The notes: generated by a model not told the origin, from the letters alone. A DNA stretch of 64,000 nt from Flavobacteriales bacterium (GCA_016713875.1 JADJOI010000003.1:3534001-3598000); one strand, 5' to 3'; counted from the first letter of the stretch, positions 1 to 8,757 are shown. A program made the numbers and translations.

Positions 1-162
1 CTTCACCAGCCGCAGGAAGATGTCCGTGAGGATGGAGATGTGGTCGCTGAAGGCGGCGATGGAGCCCTCATCCGGGAAGGCGGCGCGGTAGCCGGCCCCC
101 GTGGCGATCCCCAGCACCATGGCGATGAAGATCCACAGGGTGAGCCGGTTACTGCTGGTCAT
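1..162 (-). CDS. Dicarboxylate/amino acid:cation symporter, N-terminal fragment (cut by window edge)
   Basis: The 54 visible residues begin MTSSNRLTLWIFIAMVLGIA and form a first membrane helix. They continue into ILTDIFLRLVK, the segment that precedes the second helix in the DAACS (GltP/DctA-like) sodium or proton symporter family. The start ATG is at 160-162. The rest of the protein lies off the left edge, so substrate specificity cannot be judged. The family imports C4-dicarboxylates or acidic amino acids across the inner membrane. It is transcribed away from the TPR gene's terminator and seems independent of the TonB operon. The family call rests only on this short N-terminus. Confidence 0.7.
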   Translation of the reverse strand, partial: MTSSNRLTLWIFIAMVLGIATGAGYRAAFPDEGSIAAFSDHISILTDIFLRLVK

Positions 163-194
163 GCGGGGCAATGTACGCGCCGCGTTCCGGCCAT

Positions 195-222
195 GAAAAA
201 GGGAGGCCGTGGCCTCCCTTCT
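195..222 (-). terminator. Rho-independent terminator of the TonB-TPR operon
   Basis: Read on the minus strand, AAGGGAGGCC and GGCCTCCCTT form a GC-rich hairpin with a very short loop. It is followed directly by five T residues (the A run at 196-200 on the plus strand). It lies about 20 bases after the stop codon of the TPR gene, which ends the operon. Confidence 0.85.
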
Positions 223-241
223 CCGATGTCGGTGGCGCTGC

Positions 242-2044
242 CTACTGGGCGGGCAGGGTGCAGTCCTTGGCGCTCACGCCCTGAAGTTCCTTGGTCAGCA
301 GCATGTCCATGCCCTGCTTGGTGTTGCTGGTGCCGGCGTTCAGGGTCTTCAGCTGTTCGAACCAGCACTTGGCCATGCCCATGTCCTTCTCCTTGCTGAA
401 GTGGTAGAAGCCCAGGTAGAAGTAGGCCTCCTCCAGGTCCACCTTGTACTTGGCCTGGTCCTCGGGCTTGATGCGGCGCACCACGTCCTCATAGTAGGGC
501 CGGGCCTGCCAGGTCTGCTTGTCGGGGTCGAGGCCCACGTTGGCCCGTGCCCGCCCGAGGAAGCCCTGGTGCAGGTTGGGCTGTTTCTCGCAGTACACCG
601 TCCAGGCGCTGTCGGCGGTGGCGTACAGCTTGGCCTTGTTGGCGCTGCTGCCCAGGTAGTAGTAGTCGTTCACCTCGGGTTTGCCGCTGGCGATCTTCTC
701 CCGGAAGGCGTGCGTGGCCAGGTCGTGGCGCTTGGCCTTGCCGAAGGCTTTGCCGGCCTCGGCGAAGAGGTAGGCCTTGGTGCGGTCCATGCGGGCGGCC
801 TTCAGGTAGCTCTCGGCGGCCAGCGAGTCCAGGTCGGGGCCCAGGGCCGGCGGCACCGGGGCCTCGGCGGTGCCGGGGGGCGTGGGCGTGGTCGGCACCT
901 TGGCGGCGAGCCCTGCGTAGATCTTGCCCATGTACTCGTGGTCGGTGGCGATCACCTTGTCGGCGGGCTGCTCGGCGAAGTAGGCCTCCATGGCGGCACG
1001 CGCCGCGGCGAAGTCCCCGGCCTCGCAGCGGGCGTAGCCCTCGATCCGGCGCAGGTTGTTGTCCTTCACACCGGTGCCGCGCACCGCGTCGATCTCGGCG
1101 ATGCTCTCGGTGTACTTGCCCACCAGGAAGAGGAACTTGGCGTAGCGTACACGCGCGCTGATGTTGCCGGCGTTCAGCTCCAGGTACTTGGTGTAGTCCG
1201 CAGTGGCCTTGTCGTAGGCCTTGGTCATGAAGAGGGCTTCGGCACGGCCGCTGTAGGCGGGGGCGAAGGAGGGGTCGATGGCCACGGCGCGGTCGTATTC
1301 GGCCACGGCGGCCTCGTAGTTCTTGGCGCGGTGGTACATCAGGGCCTTCCTGGCCACGGGCCGGGCGGCGCTGGGCATCAGTTCGGCGGCGCGCTTGTAG
1401 GCGGCCACCGCCTCGCTGGCATCGAAGGAGCCGCGGGCCACCAGCAGGTCGCCGTGCAGCACGTGGGCGTCGGCGTCGTTGGGGTTCAGTTCGATGGCCT
1501 TGTCCACCTGGGCCAGCGCGGTGGCCACGTCCGGGTCGGGACCGGCGCCGTACGCATCAGCCACTTCACGGTAGGTGAGGGCCTTCAGCTCCTTGGGGTG
1601 CTTGGCGGTCTTGTCCTCGGCCAGGGCGATGGCCTCGTTCAGCTTGGCCTTGGCCTCTTCGCGGCGGGCCTGGGCCTCCTGCAAGGCGCCACCACTGGCG
1701 TCGTCGGGGATGCCGCGGGTGAAGAGCACCTTGCCCAGGCCGGCGTGGTTCAGCGGGTAGCGGGGGTTGAGGTCCGCGCCCCGGCGGTAGCAGAGCTGCG
1801 CGCTGTCCGGCTGTTCGTTCTCCCAGTAGTTCTCACCCATGAAGTACCAGGTGGCGCCGTCGTTGGGCGTGGCGGCCAGCAGCTTGCGGAAGGCCGTGGT
1901 GGCGGCCTCGAACTGTTCACGGTCGGTGAGGCGCTGGGCGTCCAGCAGGGTCTGGGCCTCCGTGGTGGCGGTGAAGGCGGTGAGGCTGAGGCCGGCCAGC
2001 AGGCCGATGTGGAGGTGGCGTTCTTTCAGGTGTTCCATCGTCAT
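242..2044 (-). CDS. Secreted tetratricopeptide repeat (TPR) protein
   Basis: This 600-residue protein has a signal peptide (hydrophobic GLLAGLSLTAFTATTEAQ, cleavage expected after EAQ) followed by TPR-like helical repeats over most of its length. Typical repeat residues are visible, for example GATWYFMGENYWE and ADAHVLHGDLLVARG. TPR arrays act as protein-binding scaffolds; this one should sit in the periplasm. It abuts the PstS-like gene directly (stop at 2045-2047, start codon ends at 2044) and is the last gene of the exbB-exbD-exbD-tonB operon. A TPR gene after a PstS-like gene in TonB clusters is a layout I know from Bacteroidota, so a role in TonB-linked envelope function is inferred. An alternative start lies two codons downstream. 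Confidence 0.85.
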   Translation of the reverse strand: MTMEHLKERHLHIGLLAGLSLTAFTATTEAQTLLDAQRLTDREQFEAATTAFRKLLAATPNDGATWYFMGENYWENEQPDSAQLCYRRGADLNPRYPLNHAGLGKVLFTRGIPDDASGGALQEAQARREEAKAKLNEAIALAEDKTAKHPKELKALTYREVADAYGAGPDPDVATALAQVDKAIELNPNDADAHVLHGDLLVARGSFDASEAVAAYKRAAELMPSAARPVARKALMYHRAKNYEAAVAEYDRAVAIDPSFAPAYSGRAEALFMTKAYDKATADYTKYLELNAGNISARVRYAKFLFLVGKYTESIAEIDAVRGTGVKDNNLRRIEGYARCEAGDFAAARAAMEAYFAEQPADKVIATDHEYMGKIYAGLAAKVPTTPTPPGTAEAPVPPALGPDLDSLAAESYLKAARMDRTKAYLFAEAGKAFGKAKRHDLATHAFREKIASGKPEVNDYYYLGSSANKAKLYATADSAWTVYCEKQPNLHQGFLGRARANVGLDPDKQTWQARPYYEDVVRRIKPEDQAKYKVDLEEAYFYLGFYHFSKEKDMGMAKCWFEQLKTLNAGTSNTKQGMDMLLTKELQGVSAKDCTLPAQ

Positions 2045-2935
2045 TCAGGGGGTCACGATCATCACTTCGCGGGCAGGCACGTGCGCTGGGGCGAGGCCTT
2101 TCTTGAGGAGGATGCGTTGACCCTTGTGTCCGGCCACAAAGGAAGCGAACCCCGTGCCAAGCCCGCTCTTGCCCTCGGTCACCAGCATCATCAAGGGCCG
2201 CCGCAGGGGGTAGCGCCCGTCCTTCAAGGTGCCCTGGGTGGGCACCAACGCCGGGCCCTGGCCAGCGTGGACGGGCACCAGCCGAAGTCCGTCGCGCAGC
2301 GCGCGGCAGGCGGGGTCGTCCAGGTCGCTCAACAGGCTGAAGGCGAGCAACCCGATGGAGGCGCTGTCGGTGCGCAGGCGCTGCACCAGGTCCTCCGGCC
2401 CCCGGGCCAGCTGCACCTTGAGGGGCTGGTCGGTGGCCCCCGTCCACAGGCTGTCCACCAGGGTGCGCGCCACCCCGCTGCCAGCGTCGTCCAGCAGGGC
2501 GGTGCAGGGCCGGTCGCCAAACCGGCCGTCGGTCAGGATGCCGCGGAGCTCGTCGAGGCTCAGGCTGTCGGGGCCGGCGGGGTGGCTCAGCACAGCGATG
2601 GCCTCAGTGGCCACGGCTTCGGTGAAGGGGGTCAGCTGCCGGGTGCGGAAGTAGGCCTGCTGGTCACCGCCGGGGAGGAAGGTGCCGAAGACGGCCCGTA
2701 CGCTGTCGTTCAGCATGGCCTGAACGAGCTGGCGTTCAGGCAGGTAGCGCACCTCGATCCGGGCCTTTTCGTACAGGGCTTCGAAGGTGGTGCGCTGGTC
2801 CTCGATCACGGGTCGGAGGTCCTGGTCGGCCAGGACGAGCACGTGGCCGAAGGTGGGGCTGTCGTCGCTGCGCGGGTCGGGCGGGCCGCTGCGGCAGGCG
2901 GCCAGGAGGAGCATCAGCAGGCCGGGGCTCCGCAT
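2045..2935 (-). CDS. PstS-like substrate-binding lipoprotein
   Basis: The 296-residue protein starts MRSPGLLMLLLAAC, a lipoprotein signal whose Cys (residue 14) would be lipidated. The rest resembles PstS-type phosphate-binding proteins of substrate-binding superfamily II, with segments such as VLVLADQDLRPVIEDQ, SLDELRGILTDGRFG and SGVARTLVDSL. No ABC permease or ATPase is nearby. In Bacteroidota, PstS-like lipoproteins are often placed in TonB/ExbBD clusters, and this one lies 3 bases after a small membrane gene and directly before a TPR gene. Real phosphate binding is possible but unproven; it may have been recruited to another ligand. Confidence 0.8.
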   Translation of the reverse strand: MRSPGLLMLLLAACRSGPPDPRSDDSPTFGHVLVLADQDLRPVIEDQRTTFEALYEKARIEVRYLPERQLVQAMLNDSVRAVFGTFLPGGDQQAYFRTRQLTPFTEAVATEAIAVLSHPAGPDSLSLDELRGILTDGRFGDRPCTALLDDAGSGVARTLVDSLWTGATDQPLKVQLARGPEDLVQRLRTDSASIGLLAFSLLSDLDDPACRALRDGLRLVPVHAGQGPALVPTQGTLKDGRYPLRRPLMMLVTEGKSGLGTGFASFVAGHKGQRILLKKGLAPAHVPAREVMIVTP

Positions 2936-2938
2936 GGT

Positions 2939-3136
2939 TCAACCGGTGTGCGTGTCGGAGCGGCGCTTGCGCCACCACATCCCCAGGCGCAGCAGGCCGT
3001 AGCCCACCAGCACCAGCGCCAGGGCGGGGCGGTAGCTGGGCAACACGTCGCTGGCGAAGGGGGTGAGGCCGATGACGAGGCCGGCCAGCATGTAGAAGCC
3101 GGACATGCCGACGGCGAAGGCGGTGCGCACGTCCAT
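2939..3136 (-). CDS. Small two-helix membrane protein of the TonB cluster
   Basis: This 65-residue protein has two hydrophobic segments (about residues 8-27 and 36-53) and a basic tail WWRKRRSDTHTG. It lies between tonB and the PstS-like gene with gaps of 16 and 3 bases, so it is surely co-transcribed. I do not recognise a named family. Its size, topology and position suggest an accessory inner-membrane subunit of the TonB energising complex, but that is inference from context only. Confidence 0.7.
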   Translation of the reverse strand: MDVRTAFAVGMSGFYMLAGLVIGLTPFASDVLPSYRPALALVLVGYGLLRLGMWWRKRRSDTHTG

Positions 3137-3152
3137 CGCCCGGCCCGGCGCC

Positions 3153-3995
3153 TCAGCGCAGGTCGAAGTTGATGGGGATCACGTACCGCACCTTCACGGG
3201 GCGGCCGTTCTGCTTGCCGGGGCTCCACTTGGGGGAGGCCTTCATCACGCGGGTGGCCTCCTTGTCCAGGCCGGCGCTCACGCCACGCACGGTGCGCACC
3301 TCGGTGATGGTACCGTCCCTGTCCACGACGAACTCCACGAAGACCCGGCCCTCGATGCCCTGTTCCGCCTCCATCTGGGGGTACTTCACGTTCTTGCCGA
3401 GGTACTTGTAGAACTCGGCCTCACCCCCGGGGAAGGTGGGTTTCTCCTCCACGGCGGCGAACATCATCACCTCCTCCTCCACAGGCGGGGGCGGTGGCGG
3501 GGCGTCCTCACCCTTTTCGCCCTCCTGGGTCACGGTGCTGGCGGTGGTCTCCTCCAGGACCTCCTGGGTGGGGGGCGGTTCCTCGACGGGCTCGTCCACG
3601 GCCTCCAGGGCGGTGAACTGCACGGTCTCGATCTTGGGCGGCGGAGGCACCTCTACAGGCGGAGGAGGGGGTTCCTCCTTCTTCTCCTCCTCGAAGAGCT
3701 CGAGGTTCACGTCCACGATCTTCTTGGCCTCCACCACTTCCTCTTCGCCGCCACCGAGGGCTTCGATGATCTTCGGGGTGCCGATGGCCAGCCCGAAGAA
3801 GGCTACCGAGCCGCCCACGGCGATCATCAGCCGCTTCACGTAGTCGCGGCGGAGGACGAAGGCGCCGTAGGCCTGGTTGCGGCCCTCGAACACCAGCTGG
3901 TTGCGCACCGAGGTGAGCACGTTGTTCCAACTGAAATCCAGCGTCATCACCAGGGAAAGGACCAGCAGGATGCCGGTGATCAGGAGGTATTCCAT
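3153..3995 (-). CDS. tonB: TonB family energy transducer
   Basis: TonB carries energy from the inner-membrane ExbB-ExbD motor to outer-membrane TonB-dependent receptors. This 280-residue copy has an N-terminal hydrophobic helix (about 3-20), a second membrane helix (about 57-77), and a long Glu/Pro-rich periplasm-spanning linker with runs such as EEPPPPPVEVPPPPK (about residues 100-190). The C-terminal TonB domain follows, with KPTFPGGEAEFYKYL and a final VRYVIPINFDLR. The extra N-terminal helix is typical of Bacteroidota TonB. It lies 3 bases after the first exbD gene and 16 bases before the small membrane gene. Confidence 0.93.
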   Translation of the reverse strand: MEYLLITGILLVLSLVMTLDFSWNNVLTSVRNQLVFEGRNQAYGAFVLRRDYVKRLMIAVGGSVAFFGLAIGTPKIIEALGGGEEEVVEAKKIVDVNLELFEEEKKEEPPPPPVEVPPPPKIETVQFTALEAVDEPVEEPPPTQEVLEETTASTVTQEGEKGEDAPPPPPPVEEEVMMFAAVEEKPTFPGGEAEFYKYLGKNVKYPQMEAEQGIEGRVFVEFVVDRDGTITEVRTVRGVSAGLDKEATRVMKASPKWSPGKQNGRPVKVRYVIPINFDLR

Positions 3996-3998
3996 GGC

Positions 3999-4649
3999 TC
4001 AGAGGGTTGCTTTCTCGGCGTCGAGCAGCAGCTGTTCGGCGGTCTTCAGGCTGTCCAGCACACCATAGGAGCCGATGCCGCTGATGTCCATCTCATCGAC
4101 GATGTCGATCATGTTGCGGTACTTGGCGTCCTTGTCGGTCTTGATGATGGCCTTCAGGTTGGTGGGTTCGCCCTTGGTCTTGCGCCGCAGGCTGTCGTAG
4201 GCGGCCTCGTCGATCTTGCCGGTGTTGAAGTCGCGTGCCAGCTGATTGAGCTTCTCCACGGCCTCCTTGTTGCGCTCCAGCAGCACTTGACGCACCTTGC
4301 TGAAGTCGGTGCGGGTGAGGGCGGTGGGCGGCTTGCCGCTGCCGTCGGTGGGGGTGTGGAACTCGCCCAGGTAGTAGAAGATCTGGTCCTTGGCGGTGAG
4401 GATGAGCGTGATGGCGTTGCTCAGCTCGGTCTTTTTGTCGTCCGTGGGGTCCTCGTCCGGCACCGGGAAGGTCATCTGCAGGGTGCTCGGTTTGTACATG
4501 GTGGTGGTGAGGATGAAGAAGGTGAGCAGCAGGAAGGCCAGGTCCACCATCGGCGTCATGTCGATGCGGGTGCTGCCCTTCTTGGCGCGTTTCTTCTGGT
4601 GGCGTTTTCCGCCGCCGCCTTCTTCGCCTCCACCGGGTGCGTCTGCCAT
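3999..4649 (-). CDS. exbD: ExbD/TolR family biopolymer transport protein (tonB-proximal copy)
   Basis: ExbD forms part of the proton-driven ExbB-ExbD stator that powers TonB. The N-terminus is a basic Gly/Lys-rich cytoplasmic segment, followed by the family signature DMTPMVDLAFLLLTFFIL, whose Asp takes part in proton passage. A periplasmic domain of about 150 residues follows. I chose the ATG ending at 4649 (MADAPGGG); an upstream in-frame ATG at 4691 would add 14 unlikely residues. Two exbD genes in tandem is the usual arrangement in Bacteroidota. Confidence 0.9.
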   Translation of the reverse strand: MADAPGGGEEGGGGKRHQKKRAKKGSTRIDMTPMVDLAFLLLTFFILTTTMYKPSTLQMTFPVPDEDPTDDKKTELSNAITLILTAKDQIFYYLGEFHTPTDGSGKPPTALTRTDFSKVRQVLLERNKEAVEKLNQLARDFNTGKIDEAAYDSLRRKTKGEPTNLKAIIKTDKDAKYRNMIDIVDEMDISGIGSYGVLDSLKTAEQLLLDAEKATL

Positions 4650-4719
4650 GGTCGGGTCTCGTTGGGCGGGTCGTTCCAAGGCCCCGTACACGCATGCACG
4701 GGAATGGTTCGACCGGCTG

Positions 4720-5349
4720 TTACATCCGTGATTCCTCCAGGTCGGTGATCATCTTGAAGCGGTTGATCTGGATCCCCGGGGATTGGAAGATCCGGATCAC
4801 CTGCGCCACCTTGGAATAGTTGGTGTTGCCGTCGGCCTTCAAGGCCACCAGCGGGTTGATGCCCGCCTCTTCGTAGAACAGCAGGCGCGTGGTGATGATC
4901 CAGTCGCGCAGCTGGTTGTTGGTGCTGTCCGTGGGAATGCCTTTGAACTGCAGGTCGAACTCCTTGCGGGCCGCACCGGTGGGCAGGGCCAGGTAGGCGG
5001 GCAGCTGCTGGATGGGGATGCCCACGGCCCCCACGTTGGCGAACTTCACCTTGTCCTCGTCACTGGGGCTGTAGTTGATGCGCTTGCCCATCTCCTCGAG
5101 CACCTTGAGGCGCACCTTCTTGTCGGTCATGTCCCAGTACACCTTGCCGGTGCTGTCCACCACGATGGTCATCAGGTTCTCCGTGGGGATGGGGCTCTGG
5201 CTCATGGACGAGGGGGTATCCACGGCCACGGCCTCTTCCGGTCGGAACTGGGCGGTGAGCATGAAGAAGGTGACCAGCAGGAAGGCCAGGTCCACCATGG
5301 GGGTCATGTCCAGCTCCGGGCTCTTCCGGGGCATCTTCAGCTTCGGCAT
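4720..5349 (-). CDS. exbD: ExbD/TolR family biopolymer transport protein (exbB-proximal copy)
   Basis: This 209-residue protein opens MPKLKMPRKSPELDMTPMVD, a basic cytoplasmic tail leading into the single membrane helix VDLAFLLVTFFMLT with the conserved Asp. The periplasmic part differs clearly from the other copy, so the two are probably non-redundant subunits of one heteromeric complex. It lies between exbB (76 bases upstream) and the second exbD (70 bases downstream) in the same orientation. Confidence 0.9.
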   Translation of the reverse strand: MPKLKMPRKSPELDMTPMVDLAFLLVTFFMLTAQFRPEEAVAVDTPSSMSQSPIPTENLMTIVVDSTGKVYWDMTDKKVRLKVLEEMGKRINYSPSDEDKVKFANVGAVGIPIQQLPAYLALPTGAARKEFDLQFKGIPTDSTNNQLRDWIITTRLLFYEEAGINPLVALKADGNTNYSKVAQVIRIFQSPGIQINRFKMITDLEESRM

Positions 5350-5425
5350 GCGTCGGGGGTCTGGTTGGTTGACGGTGAACGCCCGGCCGTCCGGGGGTGG
5401 ACCCCGGCGGACGGTGCCGCGCCGA

Positions 5426-6241
5426 TCACTTGTGGGAGGCCAGGGTCTGGCTCACGCTGAAGCCCGCCTCATCGATGCCATGGGTGATGGCGTCGATCTT
5501 GGTGCTGAAGAAGTTGAACATGATGATGGCCACGCACGAGCCGGTGATCCCGAAGGCCGTGTTGATGAGGGCCTCGGAGATACCGGTTGAAAGGGCGGAG
5601 GCGTCCGGCGTGCCGGCGGTGGCCAGCGCGCTGAACGCGCGGATCATTCCGAGCACCGTTCCGATCAGGCCCAGCAGGGTGCTGATGCTGGCGCAGGTGC
5701 TCAGGATCACCAGGTTCTTGCTCAGCATGGGCAGTTCCAGGGCGGTGGCCTCTTCCAGCTCCTGCTTCACGGCCTGCAGGCGGGTCTCCTTGTCGTGCGA
5801 CGCATCACGCAGCACCTGCTTGTATTTCTGCAGGCCGCTGCGCATCACGTTGGCCACGCTGCCCTTCTGCTCATCGCACACGTTCACGGCCTCGTCCACC
5901 TGGTCGTTGGCCAGGAAGCCGCGCACCTGGCCCAGGAAGGCCTCGATGCGGCCCTTGCCCTTGGCCCGGTTCAGGGTGATGAAACGCTCCACCGAGAAGA
6001 TGATGATGATGAGGTTGACGCTGATGAGGATGGGCACGATGAAGCCCCCCTTGTAGATGGTGCCGTAGAGCCGGCCGGGGTTCTCCGCGATGGGATGGCC
6101 CTTGATGGGGTCGCTGTTCTCGAAGTTCGCCGGATCGCCCAGGACGAACATGTAGATCATCACGCTGATGATCAGCACCAAGGGGAACACAATGGCCACG
6201 AAGAGGCTCGAGCCTTTCCCGGTGGACGTTTCGTTGCTCAT
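5426..6241 (-). CDS. exbB: MotA/TolQ/ExbB proton channel family protein
   Basis: ExbB is the pentameric inner-membrane channel that uses proton flow to drive TonB. I start it at MSNETSTGKG (ATG ends at 6241); a longer reading to 6322 would add 27 low-complexity residues. A first helix (FVAIVFPLVLIISVMIYMFV), a second (IVPILISVNLIIIIFSVERF) and two C-terminal helices are visible. The latter contain the ExbB/TolQ signature STCASISTLLGLIGTVLGMI and INTAFGITGSCVAIIMFNFF. It is the first gene of the minus-strand operon reaching to position 242. A good Bacteroidota -7 element lies about 100 bases upstream. Confidence 0.92.
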   Translation of the reverse strand: MSNETSTGKGSSLFVAIVFPLVLIISVMIYMFVLGDPANFENSDPIKGHPIAENPGRLYGTIYKGGFIVPILISVNLIIIIFSVERFITLNRAKGKGRIEAFLGQVRGFLANDQVDEAVNVCDEQKGSVANVMRSGLQKYKQVLRDASHDKETRLQAVKQELEEATALELPMLSKNLVILSTCASISTLLGLIGTVLGMIRAFSALATAGTPDASALSTGISEALINTAFGITGSCVAIIMFNFFSTKIDAITHGIDEAGFSVSQTLASHK

Positions 6242-6344
6242 GAGAAGAGGGGTCGGGTTTGCGGTTGGAGGCGTTGGTCGGTTCCGTGCGGTCGCCCGGG
6301 AGGAACGCCCGGGGCCGGTCAAGGGTTTGTGTTCAACAGGGGGG

Positions 6345-6352
6345 CAAACATA
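6345..6352 (-). promoter_or_regulatory. Candidate -7 promoter element for the exbB operon
   Basis: On the minus strand the sequence is TATGTTTG, an exact match to the Bacteroidota sigma factor -7 consensus TAnnTTTG. Transcription would begin several bases downstream, giving a leader of roughly 95 bases before exbB. I do not see a convincing TTG box at the expected -33 spacing. Confidence 0.45.
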
Positions 6353-6564
6353 ACAAGTCTGCCCATCCGGGCATGTTAACCCGGTGTGACCTGTGCCGGC
6401 CCCGTTGGCCGCGGGTTTCGGGCTTCCGCAGAGGCGTGGGGTGCGCGGTCGCGGGCATGGCGGTGCCGAAGTAACGGCCGCGGTCCCTCGCTTCGTCCAC
6501 GGGTCCGGCGCGGAGCGGGGAACGGCAGGGCCTGGAAAAGGAACGGCGTCACCGGCCGTCGGGC

Positions 6565-6572
6565 TATCTTGG
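6565..6572 (+). promoter_or_regulatory. Candidate -7 element of deoC, implying a leaderless transcript
   Basis: TATCTTGG is a near match to TAnnTTTG and ends only four bases before the deoC ATG. If it is real, transcription starts at or very near the start codon. No clear -33 box was found, so the call is weak on its own. Confidence 0.35.
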
Positions 6573-6576
6573 CCGC

Positions 6577-7497
6577 ATGTCCACCAAGACCCTCGCGCCC
6601 GCCCGCGCCGTGCCGGTCACCGCGCCCACCATCGACCAGGTGGGCATCGAGGAGCGCGTGGCCCGCATCAAGGCCCGCAGCATCAAGAAGGAGACCAAGG
6701 TGCAGGGCATGAAGCTCGCCCTCAGCATGATCGACCTCACCACCCTGGAGGGCGCCGATACGCCCAGCAAGGTGAAGCAGCTCTGCTACAAGGGCATGCA
6801 CCTGCACGACCAGCTCCCCGGTCTACCCACGGTCGCCGCCATCTGCGTGTACCCCACCATGGTGAAGGTCGCCAAGAAGGCCCTGGGCGATAGTGGGGTG
6901 AAGGTCGCCTCGGTTTCCACGGCTTTCCCAAGCGGACAGGCGCCTATGAACGTGAAGATCTCCGACACCAAGTTCGCGGTGAACCAAGGCGCCGACGAGA
7001 TCGACATGGTCATCAGCCGCGGTCATTTCCACAGCGGCGACCACCACTTCGTGTTCGACGAGATCGCCGCCATCAAGGAAGCCTGTGGCGAGGCGCGCCT
7101 GAAGGTGATCCTGGAGACCGGCGAGCTGGGCACCTACGACAAGGTGCGCCTCGCGAGCGACATCGCCATCGCGGCGGGCGCCGACTTCATCAAGACCAGC
7201 ACCGGCAAGATCAACCCGGCCGCCACCATGGAGGTGACGCTGGTGATGCTGCACGCCATCCGCGACCACTACCTGAGGACCGGGCAGATGATCGCCATGA
7301 AGCCTGCGGGCGGCATCCGCACCAGCAAGCAGGCCCTCCACTACCTGATGATGGTGAAGGAGGAACTGGGCCCCGATTGGCTCGATCCGAACTGGTTCCG
7401 CTTCGGCGCCAGCAGCCTGGCCAACGACATCCTGATGCAGTTGCAGAAGGAGGCCGACGGGCACTACCAGAGCGCGGACTACTTCAGTGTGGACTGA
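6577..7497 (+). CDS. deoC: Deoxyribose-phosphate aldolase
   Basis: DeoC cleaves 2-deoxyribose-5-phosphate to glyceraldehyde-3-phosphate and acetaldehyde in deoxynucleoside breakdown. The class I aldolase features are clear: the Schiff-base lysine lies in DFIKTSTGK and the second catalytic lysine in AMKPAGGIRT. The 306 residues fit the longer DeoC type. The acetaldehyde product would suit the aldehyde dehydrogenases found later at 29739 and 41664, genes often adjacent to this deoC type. Here they are displaced by more than 20 kb. A decayed second copy of the deoC 3' end lies at 10187-10276. Confidence 0.95.
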   Translation: MSTKTLAPARAVPVTAPTIDQVGIEERVARIKARSIKKETKVQGMKLALSMIDLTTLEGADTPSKVKQLCYKGMHLHDQLPGLPTVAAICVYPTMVKVAKKALGDSGVKVASVSTAFPSGQAPMNVKISDTKFAVNQGADEIDMVISRGHFHSGDHHFVFDEIAAIKEACGEARLKVILETGELGTYDKVRLASDIAIAAGADFIKTSTGKINPAATMEVTLVMLHAIRDHYLRTGQMIAMKPAGGIRTSKQALHYLMMVKEELGPDWLDPNWFRFGASSLANDILMQLQKEADGHYQSADYFSVD

Positions 7498-7518
7498 AGC
7501 AGCCCATCGCCCGACCCC

Positions 7519-8562
7519 ATGGACCGCCTCACCATCACCCGCCCCGACGACTGGCACATCCATCTGCGCGATGGTGGTGCGCTGGCCACCACGGTGCCCC
7601 ATGCCGCGCAGGTGTTCGGGCGTGCGATCGTCATGCCCAATCTGAAGCCGCCCGTCACCACGGTGAAGGACGCCATCGCCTACCGGGAGCGGATCATGGC
7701 CGCGGTGCCCGCGGGCAGCGCCTTCCGGCCGCTGATGACGCTGTACCTCACGGACCGCACCGCGCCGGCCGAGATCGCGCTGGCGAAGGAGAGCGGGGCG
7801 GTCACCGCGGTGAAGCTGTACCCCGCCGGCGCCACCACCAATTCCGATTCGGGCGTCACCTCGCTGGAGCTCTGCACCCCGGCGCTGGAGGCCATGCAGC
7901 GACACGACATCCCCCTGCTCATCCACGGGGAGGTGACCGATGCGGACATCGACATCTTCGATCGGGAGAAGGTCTTCCTGGACCGGCACCTGCGGCCCAT
8001 CACGCAGCGCTTCCCCGAGCTGCGCATCGTGCTGGAGCACATCACCACGCGCGATGCCGTGCAGTTCGTGGAGGACGCTTCGCCCAAGGTGGCGGCCACC
8101 ATCACCGCCCACCACCTGCTGCTGGACCGCAACGACATGCTGGCGGGCGGCATCCGTCCGCACCTCTATTGCCTGCCCATCCTGAAGCGCGGCACGCACC
8201 GCGAGGCCTTGGTGGCCGCGGCCACGAGCGGCAACCCCAAGTACTTCCTCGGCACCGACAGCGCGCCCCACGCCCGGCCCACTAAGGAGACGGCCTGCGG
8301 CTGTGCGGGTGTGTACACCGCGCATGCGGCCATCGCCCTCTATGCCGAGGTCTTCGAGCGGGCAGGGGCGCTGGACAAGCTGGAGGCCTTCGCGAGCTTC
8401 CACGGCCCGGATCATTACAAGCTGCCGCGCAACACCGATCGCATCACCCTCACGCGCCGCGAGGTGCCCGTGCCCGCCACCTTCCCCTTCGCCGGGGAGG
8501 AGCTGGTGCCCTTCCGTGCCGGAAGCACGGTGGGGTGGAGCGCGGCGCCGTCCGAGTCGTGA
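7519..8562 (+). CDS. pyrC: Dihydroorotase, class II
   Basis: PyrC interconverts N-carbamoyl-L-aspartate and L-dihydroorotate in pyrimidine synthesis. The binuclear-metal site is visible: HIH in DDWHIHLRDG near the N-terminus, the lysine to be carboxylated in VKLYPAGATTNSDSG, histidines in LLIHGEV and VLEHITT, and the aspartate in LGTDSAPH. The length of 347 residues fits class II (E. coli PyrC-like) enzymes. It lies 21 bases after deoC in the same direction and could be co-transcribed with it, linking nucleoside salvage and synthesis. Confidence 0.95.
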   Translation: MDRLTITRPDDWHIHLRDGGALATTVPHAAQVFGRAIVMPNLKPPVTTVKDAIAYRERIMAAVPAGSAFRPLMTLYLTDRTAPAEIALAKESGAVTAVKLYPAGATTNSDSGVTSLELCTPALEAMQRHDIPLLIHGEVTDADIDIFDREKVFLDRHLRPITQRFPELRIVLEHITTRDAVQFVEDASPKVAATITAHHLLLDRNDMLAGGIRPHLYCLPILKRGTHREALVAAATSGNPKYFLGTDSAPHARPTKETACGCAGVYTAHAAIALYAEVFERAGALDKLEAFASFHGPDHYKLPRNTDRITLTRREVPVPATFPFAGEELVPFRAGSTVGWSAAPSES

Positions 8563-8722
8563 TCATGGCACCACGAGGCTCCGCCGGGCCTCGCTTCGGC
8601 CGGGTATCGGCCCGTGGGATCGAGCTTGATCGGCGCGCCGCCAGGATGCGTGTCGCACCCTCACCGTCCAGCGCGCAGGACAGGGTATCGGACGCAGGCG
8701 ATATCGGGTCCCCACAAAGGGC

Positions 8723-8757
8723 GAGACCCGGTCGCTGAACACGCAGCGCCGGGTCTC
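8723..8757. terminator. Hairpin between converging transcripts
   Basis: GAGACCCGG at 8723-8731 pairs with CCGGGTCTC at 8749-8757. An inner CGCTG/CAGCG stem continues it, separated by one bulged base. It lies between pyrC (plus) and a small minus-strand gene, where a bidirectional terminator is expected. There is no strong T run on either side. Confidence 0.5.

Larger units (their letters stand above)
6242..6576. other. Divergent intergenic region between exbB and deoC
   Basis: No convincing gene is present in these 335 bases. The region must hold divergent promoters for the exbB operon (minus) and deoC (plus); a candidate -7 element for each is listed separately. The remainder is GC-rich sequence without a clear hairpin followed by T residues. 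Confidence 0.6.

Noticed and set aside
209..3172. 987-codon open frame on the plus strand
   Set aside because: It lies opposite the TPR, PstS-like and membrane genes and has the His/Val/Gly/Leu-rich composition of an antisense shadow in GC-rich DNA. The minus-strand genes show clear families and signals.
6823..8415. 530-codon open frame antisense to deoC and pyrC
   Set aside because: Spans two well-identified enzymes on the other strand and shows no recognisable motif.
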